Both the position numbers and the translations under genes were made by a program. Below are positions 16,962 to 23,961 of a DNA stretch of 64,000 bases, piece after piece. The notes beneath the pieces are model-generated. The model was not told the origin of the DNA. It searched no databases and was given only the letters and a program-made list of their open reading frames with translations. Every line of letters starts with the position of its first letter. Position 1 is the first letter of the stretch. This stretch comes from Terrabacter sp. MAHUQ-38 (GTDB lineage: Bacteria; Actinomycetota; Actinomycetes; Actinomycetales; Dermatophilaceae): the NCBI RefSeq assembly GCF_014518425.1, contig NZ_JACVCU010000005.1, positions 310,678-374,677 on the forward strand, written 5' to 3'.

Positions 16962-17290
16962 GCCCTGAAGAGATGCCGGCGGATGGAGGCCACGTTGGAG
17001 AAGATCCGCACGCCCAGGACGACGACGACGCCGGTGGACAGCTGCGACCCGACCCCGAGCTGGTCGCCGAGGAAGACGATGAAGGCGGCCACGACGACGT
17101 TTGACAGGAACGAGACGACGAAGACCTTGTCGTTGAAGATGCCGTCGAGGATGGCGCGGATGGCGCCGAAGACCGCGTCCATCGCCGCGATGACCGCGAT
17201 CGGGAGGTAGGGCTGCAGCCACACCGGCACCGACGGGTCGAGGAAGAGCCCCACCGCGAGTCCGGCCACAAGGCCGAGAACTGGGATCAC
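16958..17290 (-). CDS. sbp: Small basic protein family (DUF1290)
   Basis: A 110-residue integral membrane protein with three hydrophobic segments and the family segments MDAVFGAIRAILDGIFNDKV, VVSFLSNVVVAAFIVFLGD and LGVRIFSNVASIRRHLF. Its relative in Bacillus (sbp) lies near ftsZ and that of mycobacteria is Rv1824; no biochemical function is established. The start is GTG. Both ends overlap neighbours by 4 bases (GTGA), so it is locked between the two DUF881 genes in one translational chain, which suggests the three form a membrane complex. Confidence 0.88.
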   Translation of the reverse strand: MIPVLGLVAGLAVGLFLDPSVPVWLQPYLPIAVIAAMDAVFGAIRAILDGIFNDKVFVVSFLSNVVVAAFIVFLGDQLGVGSQLSTGVVVVLGVRIFSNVASIRRHLFRA

Positions 17291-18327
17291 GAAGGGTTCT
17301 CCTCACTGGTCGGTGGCGCGGGACGCGAGGTGCCGTCCGGGATGAGCCCCGTGCCCGTCGGGCTCGGTGAGCTCGGTGAGCCCGTACCTTTCTGGAGCCC
17401 GGTCACCGCCGGGCTGCTGGGCGCCGACGAGCCTACGGGTGAGCCGATCGGTTCCGCGACCTCGAGGTGTGCGGCCGAGTCGCCAGGCACGGTCAGGGAG
17501 TCACTCGTGGCGAGGACGGAGCGGATCTTGAACTCCTCGGTCAGCTGGGAGAGGTACAGGCCGGCGAACGACGGTTCGAAGAGCTGCTGCATGCCCTGCG
17601 CGTCGCCCAGCGCGGTGATGACGTAGGGCCGCGCGAGGGGGCGGAAGTCCACGATGATCGCCTGTCCGGCGAAGCGGATCGCGGCGGTCGAGCTGAGCCG
17701 GTGGCCGTTGATCGAGATGGCCTCGGCGCCGGCGCCCCACAGGCCGTTGACGATGATCTGCAGGTCACCCGACGTGACCCGCCCCTCCTCGAAGCCGCTG
17801 CTCGGACGGTTGCCCGCGTTGGCGTCGGTGTCGGCGGAGGCGGCGTCGTCGAGCGTCAAAGTCAGACCCGGTCCGCGGAGCGACACGGCGCCCGCCTGCA
17901 CCTCGAGAGCCTTGATGGTGGCGGTGAGGTCAGGACCACCCGACTGCTGGAGGGCCAGCGCCTCGTAGTCCCTGACCTGCTTGCCGAGGCTCGCGACCTT
18001 GGCCTCCTGCTGCGTGCCGTGCTGCTGCAGCGCCTCGATGCGCGTCACGAGCTCCTTCTTCACGGCCGCGGCGGCAGTGGGCTTGGGCCGCAGCGCCTGC
18101 GACGCCACGGCGAAGAGAAAACCGGTCAGCAGGGCGAGCACGACGACGAGCACCGTACGCGTCGAGGTGGCCCGGGGCAGACCTGCCGCGGCCCGGCGGT
18201 CGGCGGCCTCCTGGTAGCCCGCGTCGAGCGGCCGCTCCATCATCGTCGTGAGCAGCGTCATCGACGCGTCGGGGCGTCGTCCGGGATCCCCGCGCCTCGC
18301 CTTCCCCGGTCGCTGCTCCGGGGTCAT
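17287..18327 (-). CDS. DUF881 family membrane-anchored protein (Rv1823-like)
   Basis: A 346-residue protein with a cytoplasmic N-terminus of about 55 residues, one membrane segment (TVLVVVLALLTGFLFAVASQ), a coiled-coil stretch and an extracytoplasmic DUF881 domain with LRGPGLTLTLDD, GLWGAGAEAISINGHRL and ARPYVITALGDAQGMQQLF. The C-terminal 50 residues are Ser/Pro/Gly-rich and probably unfolded. The role is unknown. Paralogous to the second DUF881 gene in this operon. The ATG at 18327 overlaps the pgsA stop (ATGA). Confidence 0.88.
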   Translation of the reverse strand: MTPEQRPGKARRGDPGRRPDASMTLLTTMMERPLDAGYQEAADRRAAAGLPRATSTRTVLVVVLALLTGFLFAVASQALRPKPTAAAAVKKELVTRIEALQQHGTQQEAKVASLGKQVRDYEALALQQSGGPDLTATIKALEVQAGAVSLRGPGLTLTLDDAASADTDANAGNRPSSGFEEGRVTSGDLQIIVNGLWGAGAEAISINGHRLSSTAAIRFAGQAIIVDFRPLARPYVITALGDAQGMQQLFEPSFAGLYLSQLTEEFKIRSVLATSDSLTVPGDSAAHLEVAEPIGSPVGSSAPSSPAVTGLQKGTGSPSSPSPTGTGLIPDGTSRPAPPTSEENPS

Positions 18328-18938
18328 GGCGTCGCCCCCTGGGCGGGACCGGGACCGCGCCTCAGCACGGTCCGCGCGTGGACGGCATACAGCACGGCGG
18401 CCAGCCAGTAGAGCACCACGCCCCACCACGCGAAGCCCCAGCCGATGGGTCGCGCGAGCTCACCGACCCAGTCGTCACGGTGCGCGAGGAGCAGCAGGGG
18501 GAAGGCGTAGAGCAGGTTGAACGTCGCCGCCTTGCCGACGAAGTGGACCGGCAGGCCGAGCTGCCCCTTGGTGCGCAGGTAGAGCAGCATGAGCGCCATG
18601 ACCGCCTCGCGGGCGAGCAGGACGACGACGAGCCAGACGGGGATGATGTCGCGCCAGGCCAGCCCGAAGAGGGTCGTCAGGATGTAGAGCCGGTCGGCGA
18701 TCGGGTCGAGGAACTGGCCCAGACGGCTCTCCATGTCGAACACGCGGGCGATCTTGCCGTCGAGGTAGTCGGTGATGCCGGATAGGAGCAGGAGGAGCAG
18801 CGCGAGGGCGTCACGCTCGGAGAGGATCGCCCACAGGAAGACCGGCACGCCGAGCAGCCGCAGCACCGACAGGGCGTTGGGGATCGTCAGCAGCCGCTCT
18901 GACACGACGTGCTCGCGTACTGCCTTCTCGACCTCCAC
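18324..18938 (-). CDS. CDP-alcohol phosphatidyltransferase (PgsA2-like)
   Basis: A 204-residue membrane enzyme. The complete CDP-alcohol phosphotransferase motif D-x2-DG-x2-AR-x8-G-x3-D-x3-D is present (DYLDGKIAR ... GQFLDPIADR), including all catalytic Asp residues. About six membrane segments. It transfers a phosphatidyl group from CDP-diacylglycerol to an alcohol such as glycerol-3-phosphate; the exact acceptor is uncertain because actinobacteria have several paralogues. It heads the pgsA-DUF881-sbp-DUF881 chain. The GTG at 18938 was chosen over weaker upstream options. It is divergent from the YibE/F gene. Confidence 0.88.
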   Translation of the reverse strand: MEVEKAVREHVVSERLLTIPNALSVLRLLGVPVFLWAILSERDALALLLLLLSGITDYLDGKIARVFDMESRLGQFLDPIADRLYILTTLFGLAWRDIIPVWLVVVLLAREAVMALMLLYLRTKGQLGLPVHFVGKAATFNLLYAFPLLLLAHRDDWVGELARPIGWGFAWWGVVLYWLAAVLYAVHARTVLRRGPGPAQGATP

Positions 18939-19067
18939 GGCGGCAAGCCTAACCGGCTCTCCTGACCCTCCGGCCCACGTCCTCGGCATCGATGCAGACC
19001 CGGAACCGGCTCGTCCCATCCGCGCGCAACGCGGGAGTGCTCACGTCCCTCTGGCACACTCTCCACC

Positions 19068-20504
19068 ATGCCCGGCGGACACGCGCACTCGCACGCCCAC
19101 GGTTCCGACGACGCTCACGCGAAGGTGAGGGTGAGCGCGCTGGCGCGGGTCGGCCTGACGCTGTTCCTCGTCCTCGCAGCGGCAGCCACCGTGTTCGGCG
19201 TCGTCCGCTACTGGCCGGGCGACGCCCGGACCCCCAACCAGGTGCGCACGACCGACTTCGCCGCACCGGGCGTCACCTTCCCGGTCGCCGAGGTCCAGAA
19301 GATGCTGCCGCCCTGCGAGGGAGCCGACGCAGGTGCGGGTGCGAAGCCGGCCGAGGGCCAGGGCGGCGACGTCGCCGCATCGGACGCGACGTGCGGTGCG
19401 ATGACGGTGCAGCTCGAGCAGCCCACGGCCACCTCGGGCGACGTGCGTCCCACCGTCTCGGTATCGGTGCCCCCGGCGATCTCCACGTCCGGGCTGCGCG
19501 AGGGCGACACGGTCCAGCTGCTGCGGATCCCGGCGCAGGACGACCAACCGGAGGCGTACTCCTTCCTGCAGGTGCAGCGCGGCGCACCGCTGTCCCTCAT
19601 GCTGGCGCTCTTCCTCGTCGTCGTCGCCGTCGTGGCTCGCTGGCGGGGCCTCCTCGCGCTCGTCGGGCTCGGTTTCGGCGGACTCGTCGTCGTCAAGTTC
19701 ATGCTGCCCGCACTGCTCGACGGCCAGTCCGGGCTCCTCGTCGCGCTCATCGGGTCCTCGGCGATCATGTTCGTCGTCCTCTACCTCGCCCACGGACTCT
19801 CGGTGCGCACCAGCACCGCGCTGGCCGGCACCCTGTTCGGCGTGGCGATCACGGCAGGGTTGGGGCTGCTCGCGGTGGACATGGCGCGCCTCAGCGGGGT
19901 GGCGGACGACGAGGGTGCCACCCTGGCGGCGTTCATCACGACGATGAGCCCACAGGAGCTGCTGACGTGCGCGATCATCGTCGCCGGCCTGGGTGTCCTC
20001 AACGACGTGACGATCACCCAGTCCTCCGCGGTGTGGGAGCTGCGGGCCGCGGCCCCGGGCATGGGTCGCCGCGAGCTGTTCCACTCCGGCATGCGGATCG
20101 GGCGCGACCACATCGCCTCGACGATCTACACGATCGTCTTCGCGTATGCCGGTGCGGCCCTGCCGGTGCTGCTGCTCCTCTTCCTCTACGACCGTCCCGT
20201 GCTCGACCTGCTCCAGACCGAGTCGCTCTCCGAGGAGATCGTGCGCACCCTCGCGAGTGCGATCGGGCTAGTGCTGGCCGTGCCGGCGACGACCGCGATC
20301 GCCGCCCTGACGGTCGGCTCGGCGAAGGCCCCGAAGGCTGCGCCCAGGGGCGACCAACCGGGCGAGCCCGGTCACTCCGTGCCGGCCGGGGTGGCGGGCG
20401 TCCACGGGGCGGGGCCGTCCGCCGCCGACCTCGTTCGCGCCGCGAGCGGTCCCCCGCCGCCGTCGACGCGGGCAGAGGCCCGCTCGCGGATGTCCTCGAG
20501 CTGA
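19068..20504 (+). CDS. YibE/F family membrane protein
   Basis: A 478-residue protein. A His-rich N-terminus (GGHAHSHAHGSDDAHAK) precedes one membrane helix and an extracytoplasmic domain of about 130 residues. Seven or more membrane segments of the YibE/F-like domain follow, with AHGLSVRTSTALAGTLFGV and GVLNDVTITQSSAVWEL as conserved blocks. The C-terminal 60 residues are cytoplasmic and low complexity. The family is a predicted transporter whose substrate is unknown; the His-rich tail could bind metal (inference). The gene is divergent from pgsA and starts with ATG at 19068. Confidence 0.85.
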   Translation: MPGGHAHSHAHGSDDAHAKVRVSALARVGLTLFLVLAAAATVFGVVRYWPGDARTPNQVRTTDFAAPGVTFPVAEVQKMLPPCEGADAGAGAKPAEGQGGDVAASDATCGAMTVQLEQPTATSGDVRPTVSVSVPPAISTSGLREGDTVQLLRIPAQDDQPEAYSFLQVQRGAPLSLMLALFLVVVAVVARWRGLLALVGLGFGGLVVVKFMLPALLDGQSGLLVALIGSSAIMFVVLYLAHGLSVRTSTALAGTLFGVAITAGLGLLAVDMARLSGVADDEGATLAAFITTMSPQELLTCAIIVAGLGVLNDVTITQSSAVWELRAAAPGMGRRELFHSGMRIGRDHIASTIYTIVFAYAGAALPVLLLLFLYDRPVLDLLQTESLSEEIVRTLASAIGLVLAVPATTAIAALTVGSAKAPKAAPRGDQPGEPGHSVPAGVAGVHGAGPSAADLVRAASGPPPPSTRAEARSRMSSS

Positions 20505-20564
20505 CCCGACTGGTGGCGTGCTTCGTTTGTGGTCAGCGCACCTGCGACCACTAGGCTCCCGCCC

Positions 20565-21359
20565 ATGCATCGTGTGACGACCCTTGAGGCGTTCGAGGAC
20601 GACCGGGGCAACCGCATCGAGTTCGAGGGGAGGGTCGAGGACAACATCCGGCTGAAGTTCAAGGGACGCAACAACGTCCTGCGGGTCGCCGGCCAGGCGA
20701 ACATCGCCCAGCTGTTCGTCGACTTCGACTGCGACAACGGCCTCGTCGAGATCGGCCCGAGCCGGGGTGTCCCTCCCCTGCGCGCCGCGATCCGCGTCGG
20801 CGACGGCTGCACCGTGACGATCGGGCGCAACGTCTCGTGCACCACGACGGTCGCCATGTCGACGGCCGAGGGCACCTCCATCACGATCGGTGACGACGTC
20901 ATGATCGCCACGGACATCGAGATCCGTGCCGACGACGGCCACCCCATCTTCGACATCCGCACGGGCAAGCGGGTCAACGTCTCTCGTTCCATCGTCATCG
21001 GCAACCACGTCTGGCTGGGCCTCGGCTCGTGCGTGCTGGGCGGCGTGACGATCGGAGACGGCAGCGTCGTCGGCATGCGCTCCGTCGTGACGCGTTCGCT
21101 GCCCAACAACGTCGTCGCCGCGGGTTCGCCGGCCAAGGTCGTCAAGCGCGACGTGGCCTGGGAGCGGCCTCACCTGACCATGACAGCACCGTTCCACAAG
21201 CCCACGGTCGACACGGTGAAGAAGTCGACCTACTGGATGCTCACGGCTGAAGGCAACGCCGCACCGAAGCCGCACCGGTCGGTGTATGCCGGCGCGCGTC
21301 GTCGGGCGAAGAAGGTACTGAAGCGCGTGCGGGCCACGGTGGCTCGGCCAGGGCGTTAG
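20565..21359 (+). CDS. Left-handed beta-helix acyltransferase (hexapeptide repeat)
   Basis: A 264-residue protein with repeated hexapeptide turns (for example CTVTIGRNVSCTTTVAMS, TSITIGDDVMIATDIEI) and the acyl-CoA site typical of sugar O- or N-acetyltransferases: HPIFDIRTGKRVN, NHVWLGLGSCVLGGVTIG and VVAAGSPAKVVKRDV. The catalytic His is expected in DDGHPIF. Such enzymes acetylate sugars in capsules or other glycans; the acceptor here is unknown. The C-terminus is very basic. It stands alone, on the plus strand, next to a secreted-protein cluster on the other strand, which could point to a cell-surface role. Confidence 0.85.
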   Translation: MHRVTTLEAFEDDRGNRIEFEGRVEDNIRLKFKGRNNVLRVAGQANIAQLFVDFDCDNGLVEIGPSRGVPPLRAAIRVGDGCTVTIGRNVSCTTTVAMSTAEGTSITIGDDVMIATDIEIRADDGHPIFDIRTGKRVNVSRSIVIGNHVWLGLGSCVLGGVTIGDGSVVGMRSVVTRSLPNNVVAAGSPAKVVKRDVAWERPHLTMTAPFHKPTVDTVKKSTYWMLTAEGNAAPKPHRSVYAGARRRAKKVLKRVRATVARPGR

Positions 21360-21372
21360 CCGGCGGCAGCGC

Positions 21373-22905
21373 TCAGCCGCTGAAGTTCCGCGAGGTCGGG
21401 GCGCTCACCGCTCCCCCGCGGATGCCGTGCACCCAGAAGGTCTGGTTGCCGTTCTTCGTCCCGAACGTGTGGGGAGAGGTACAGGAGACCCAGCCCGTCG
21501 CCAGGGGCGTGCTGTTGCCGGAGGTGAGCTGGCACTCGTAGGTGTAGCCCGTGAGGCTCGTCCACGTCGCGAGGGCCGTACCGACCGCGGGGACGACCAC
21601 GAGGTTGGCCGGAGGGGCGATGGTCGCCACGACCTCGATCGACTGCGACTTCTGCGGCGCGGCCTCGTAGGCGGCGTTGCCCGGCTGGTCGGCCAGTACG
21701 GTGCACGTGCCGGCGGCGACGTAGGTGACGGTCGTCCCGCTGACGGTGCAGACCGCGGTCGTGCTCGTCGAGAAGGCCACGGCCAGTCCTGACGTCGCCG
21801 AGGCGCTCACCGTGTATGCCGTGCCGCCCACGGTCGCGTTCGTCGGCGCGGCCGAGGTGAAGGTCACCGTCTGGGTGGCCTTGACGACGGTGAACGACTG
21901 CGAGACCTGCGGGGCCGCGGCGTACGTCACGTTGCCAGGCTGGGCGGCGGAGACGGTGCACGTGCCGGCGGCGACGTAGGTGACGGTCGTCCCGCTGACG
22001 GTGCAGACCGCGGTCGTGCTCGTCGAGAAGGCCACGGCCAGTCCTGACGTCGCCGAGGCGCTCACCGTGTATGCCGTGCCGCCCACGGTCGCGTTCGTCG
22101 GCGCGGCCGAGGTGAAGGTCACCGTCTGGGACTGCTTGTTCACGACCTCTACCACTGGCGCCGACGTGGAGCCGGCCCAGGAGCCAGATGCGGCGTAGGC
22201 GGCCGTCAGCTCATGGCTGCCCGGGGACGCGTAGGCGACGCGGCACGTCGCCACACCCGACGCGTCGAGGGTCTGGCTCCCGGACGTGCACGAGATGGTC
22301 GAGCCGGCGTCGCTGAAGGTGACGGTCCCGGACGGCGTGGTCTGGCCTGAAGCCGACACCACGGTCGCCGTGTAGGTGACGGTCTGCCCGACGGTGGCGG
22401 GGTTCGGGGTCGCCGAGAGAGTCGTCGTGGTTGCGACCGCCTTGTGCACCGTCACGACGGCACTGGGAACGCTCGCCGCGGTCCACCCGGAGCGGACGCC
22501 GACCACGGTGTAGCGGTACGTCCCGTCGGGGACCGAGCTGTCGGTGCAGGAGGTCCCCGTGACCGGGGACGAGGAGGTGCTGCCGCACGCCGCGCTCTGG
22601 TCCCCGCTGGTCGTGCTGGTGCGCACGACCACGTAACCCGTCGCGGCCACGCCCGTCGAGGCGGCCGCCCACGCGACGGACACGTTCGTGCCGCCGACGG
22701 GGACGGTGCCCGTGACCGCGGTGGGGGCTGCGAGGGTGGTCGTCCTGGCGGCGCCGGAGCCGCCCCCCAGGGAGGCCCAGGACGACCAGGCGCTGCCGCA
22801 GACCGCCATGAGCGTCACGAACAGCGTGGAGACGTGAAGGGCGCGCACGCCGCGGCTCACTGCGGCACGGCGTGCGCGCGTCTGCGGGGTCGCCAGGAAC
22901 GGCAT
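21373..22905 (-). CDS. Secreted Ig-like repeat protein
   Basis: A 510-residue predicted exported protein. A hydrophobic N-terminal segment (VSTLFVTLMAVCGSAWSSW) is followed by a fibronectin-like domain (about residues 60-150), a bacterial Ig-like domain (about 155-250; TPSGTVTFSDAGST), two near-identical repeats of 85 residues (SQTVTFTSAAPTNATVGG each), and a C-terminal domain with paired cysteines. No sorting motif or membrane tail is seen, so it may be released or held by partners. Its ATG overlaps the stop of the small upstream gene (TGATG). The function is unknown; a surface adhesive or matrix role is an inference. Confidence 0.8.
   Translation of the reverse strand: MPFLATPQTRARRAAVSRGVRALHVSTLFVTLMAVCGSAWSSWASLGGGSGAARTTTLAAPTAVTGTVPVGGTNVSVAWAAASTGVAATGYVVVRTSTTSGDQSAACGSTSSSPVTGTSCTDSSVPDGTYRYTVVGVRSGWTAASVPSAVVTVHKAVATTTTLSATPNPATVGQTVTYTATVVSASGQTTPSGTVTFSDAGSTISCTSGSQTLDASGVATCRVAYASPGSHELTAAYAASGSWAGSTSAPVVEVVNKQSQTVTFTSAAPTNATVGGTAYTVSASATSGLAVAFSTSTTAVCTVSGTTVTYVAAGTCTVSAAQPGNVTYAAAPQVSQSFTVVKATQTVTFTSAAPTNATVGGTAYTVSASATSGLAVAFSTSTTAVCTVSGTTVTYVAAGTCTVLADQPGNAAYEAAPQKSQSIEVVATIAPPANLVVVPAVGTALATWTSLTGYTYECQLTSGNSTPLATGWVSCTSPHTFGTKNGNQTFWVHGIRGGAVSAPTSRNFSG
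21698..21875 (-). repeat. Perfect direct repeat, copy 1, inside the Ig-repeat gene
   Basis: These 178 bases are identical, by eye, to 21953-22130. The repeat period is 255 bases, exactly 85 codons, so loss or gain of a unit by recombination would keep the frame. Identity at silent sites points to recent duplication or gene conversion. Confidence 0.9.
21953..22130 (-). repeat. Perfect direct repeat, copy 2, inside the Ig-repeat gene
   Basis: Second copy of the 178-base repeat, same orientation and frame as copy 1. The 77 bases between the copies are diverged and encode the variable part of the 85-residue Ig-like module. Confidence 0.9.
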
Positions 22906-23093
22906 CAGCCGCTCGCCGCCCGGGAGCCGACCATCGGCGGCGCGTCCGGGACGACGTTCTGGGTGACCGCGGTGGTGCCGGCGGCCCGGGGGCCTGACCA
23001 CGCCACCGGCATCCCGTGCACCGCTACGAGAAGAGCGACGAAGACACCGAGAAGCGCCAAGGCTGCCTGCCTGGCGGTCATGGGCCGCTTCAT
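22905..23093 (-). CDS. Small single-span membrane protein of the SipW/TasA-like cluster
   Basis: A 62-residue protein with a basic start (MKRPMTARQ), one hydrophobic segment (ALALLGVFVALLVAVHGM) and a short polar outside tail rich in Pro and Val. It has a strong GGAGGAA ribosome site before the ATG at 23093, and its stop overlaps the next start (TGATG), which makes real translation likely despite its small size. No family was recognised. It sits between the SipW-type protein and the Ig-repeat protein and may help export or anchor one of them. Confidence 0.65.
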   Translation of the reverse strand: MKRPMTARQAALALLGVFVALLVAVHGMPVAWSGPRAAGTTAVTQNVVPDAPPMVGSRAASG

Positions 23094-23155
23094 GGTTCCT
23101 CCGGGGCGCGTGTCGGGCTGTGGTCGTGCCGTCCCTCTGTTGGGGGCGGAACGAA

Positions 23156-23190
23156 GGGATGGGTGCCGGGGTCGAGACGGCACCCATCCC
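23156..23190 (-). terminator. Hairpin between the SipW-type gene and its downstream partners
   Basis: GGGATGGGTGCCG and CGGCACCCATCCC form a perfect 13-base stem with a 9-base loop. It begins 9 bases after the stop of the upstream gene and is followed by TTCGTT. It probably acts as a partial terminator or as a 3' stabiliser that makes the first gene more abundant than the next two. Confidence 0.7.
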
Positions 23191-23198
23191 GGTCTCGG

Positions 23199-23708
23199 TC
23201 AGCTGGCGATGTAGTGAAGCGTCACGTCGGCGCCCTTGCAGGCGTCCTGGTTCGTGGCCTTGTTGTTGAACTGAAGGGTGAAGTCGACGGTGGTCGTGGC
23301 GGCCGGGGCGAGGTCGACCGAGCTCACGCCGAGCGAGACGGCGGTGGCGGAGGTCGACGGCGCGGCCGTGCCGTTGAGCTTGTAGTCGCTGCCGGTGCAG
23401 CCGTCCTTGTTCGTGGTGACGTACGCCGTCACGCTCTGGATCCGGTAGCTCTCGGAGGCCGTGTTCTTGATGGTGGCCGTCGCGTTCTGGGCCGAGTCGC
23501 CCGGGAACATCGCGTTCGCGACGCCGCCCGTGACGAGGAAGACGTTGTCGGAGCCGGCCGCGGTCGAGGCGCTCCCGGTGCCACCACCGTTGGTGGTCCA
23601 GTAGGCGTAGGCCCCACCCGCGGTCGCCAGCCCGAGCACGCCGGCGGTGACGATGGCGGCGGTCTTCTTCTTCGAGCTCGTCTTCTGAGTGCGCATGGTG
23701 TCGCCCAT
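23199..23708 (-). CDS. SipW/TasA-type signal-peptide protein
   Basis: A 169-residue exported protein. After a basic segment (SSKKK) comes a hydrophobic stretch ending GGAYAYWTTNGGGTG, the pattern of proteins matured by SipW-type signal peptidases (a small-residue site followed by an aromatic AYW/F-T/S). The mature part is beta-rich, with two cysteines that could pair (DGCTG, DACKG), and resembles TasA/camelysin-like or small actinobacterial secreted proteins. The ATG at 23708 has a good AAGGAAAGG ribosome site. No signal peptidase gene is nearby. A fibre or matrix role is inferred from family analogy only. Confidence 0.75.
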   Translation of the reverse strand: MGDTMRTQKTSSKKKTAAIVTAGVLGLATAGGAYAYWTTNGGGTGSASTAAGSDNVFLVTGGVANAMFPGDSAQNATATIKNTASESYRIQSVTAYVTTNKDGCTGSDYKLNGTAAPSTSATAVSLGVSSVDLAPAATTTVDFTLQFNNKATNQDACKGADVTLHYIAS

Positions 23709-23961
23709 GACCTTTCCTTCTACGGGTTGCTGGAGTGGTGCTGGTGGAACCATGGCACGCGAAAAGGACGAGATCGGGCGGGCTCGGCCAATGTTGCGGA
23801 TACCTTGCGGATCACTTGTGCATCAACGGGACTCCTTGCACCGGGCGTCGGATGCCCTTGCAGAGCAAAGGGATTCACGAAGTCCGCCAGCGAGGGCGTC
23901 GACTGTCAGCGGGCATCGTGCGCTGCCGTTCGTGTGAGCCGTTGTGAGACCCGTACGCGGG
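23709..23961 (-). promoter_or_regulatory. Promoter region of the SipW/TasA-like cluster
   Basis: A 253-base gap between the end of the RND operon and the SipW-type gene. It is less GC-rich than the genes and holds three copies of CCTTGC in the same orientation at 23803, 23834 and 23856; the last two are spaced 22 bases apart, as in direct-repeat binding sites. No gene was found in it. Confidence 0.35.

Noticed and set aside
21373-22905. CRISPR-like array
   Set aside because: The repeat is a 178-base coding duplication with only two copies, not short spaced repeats.
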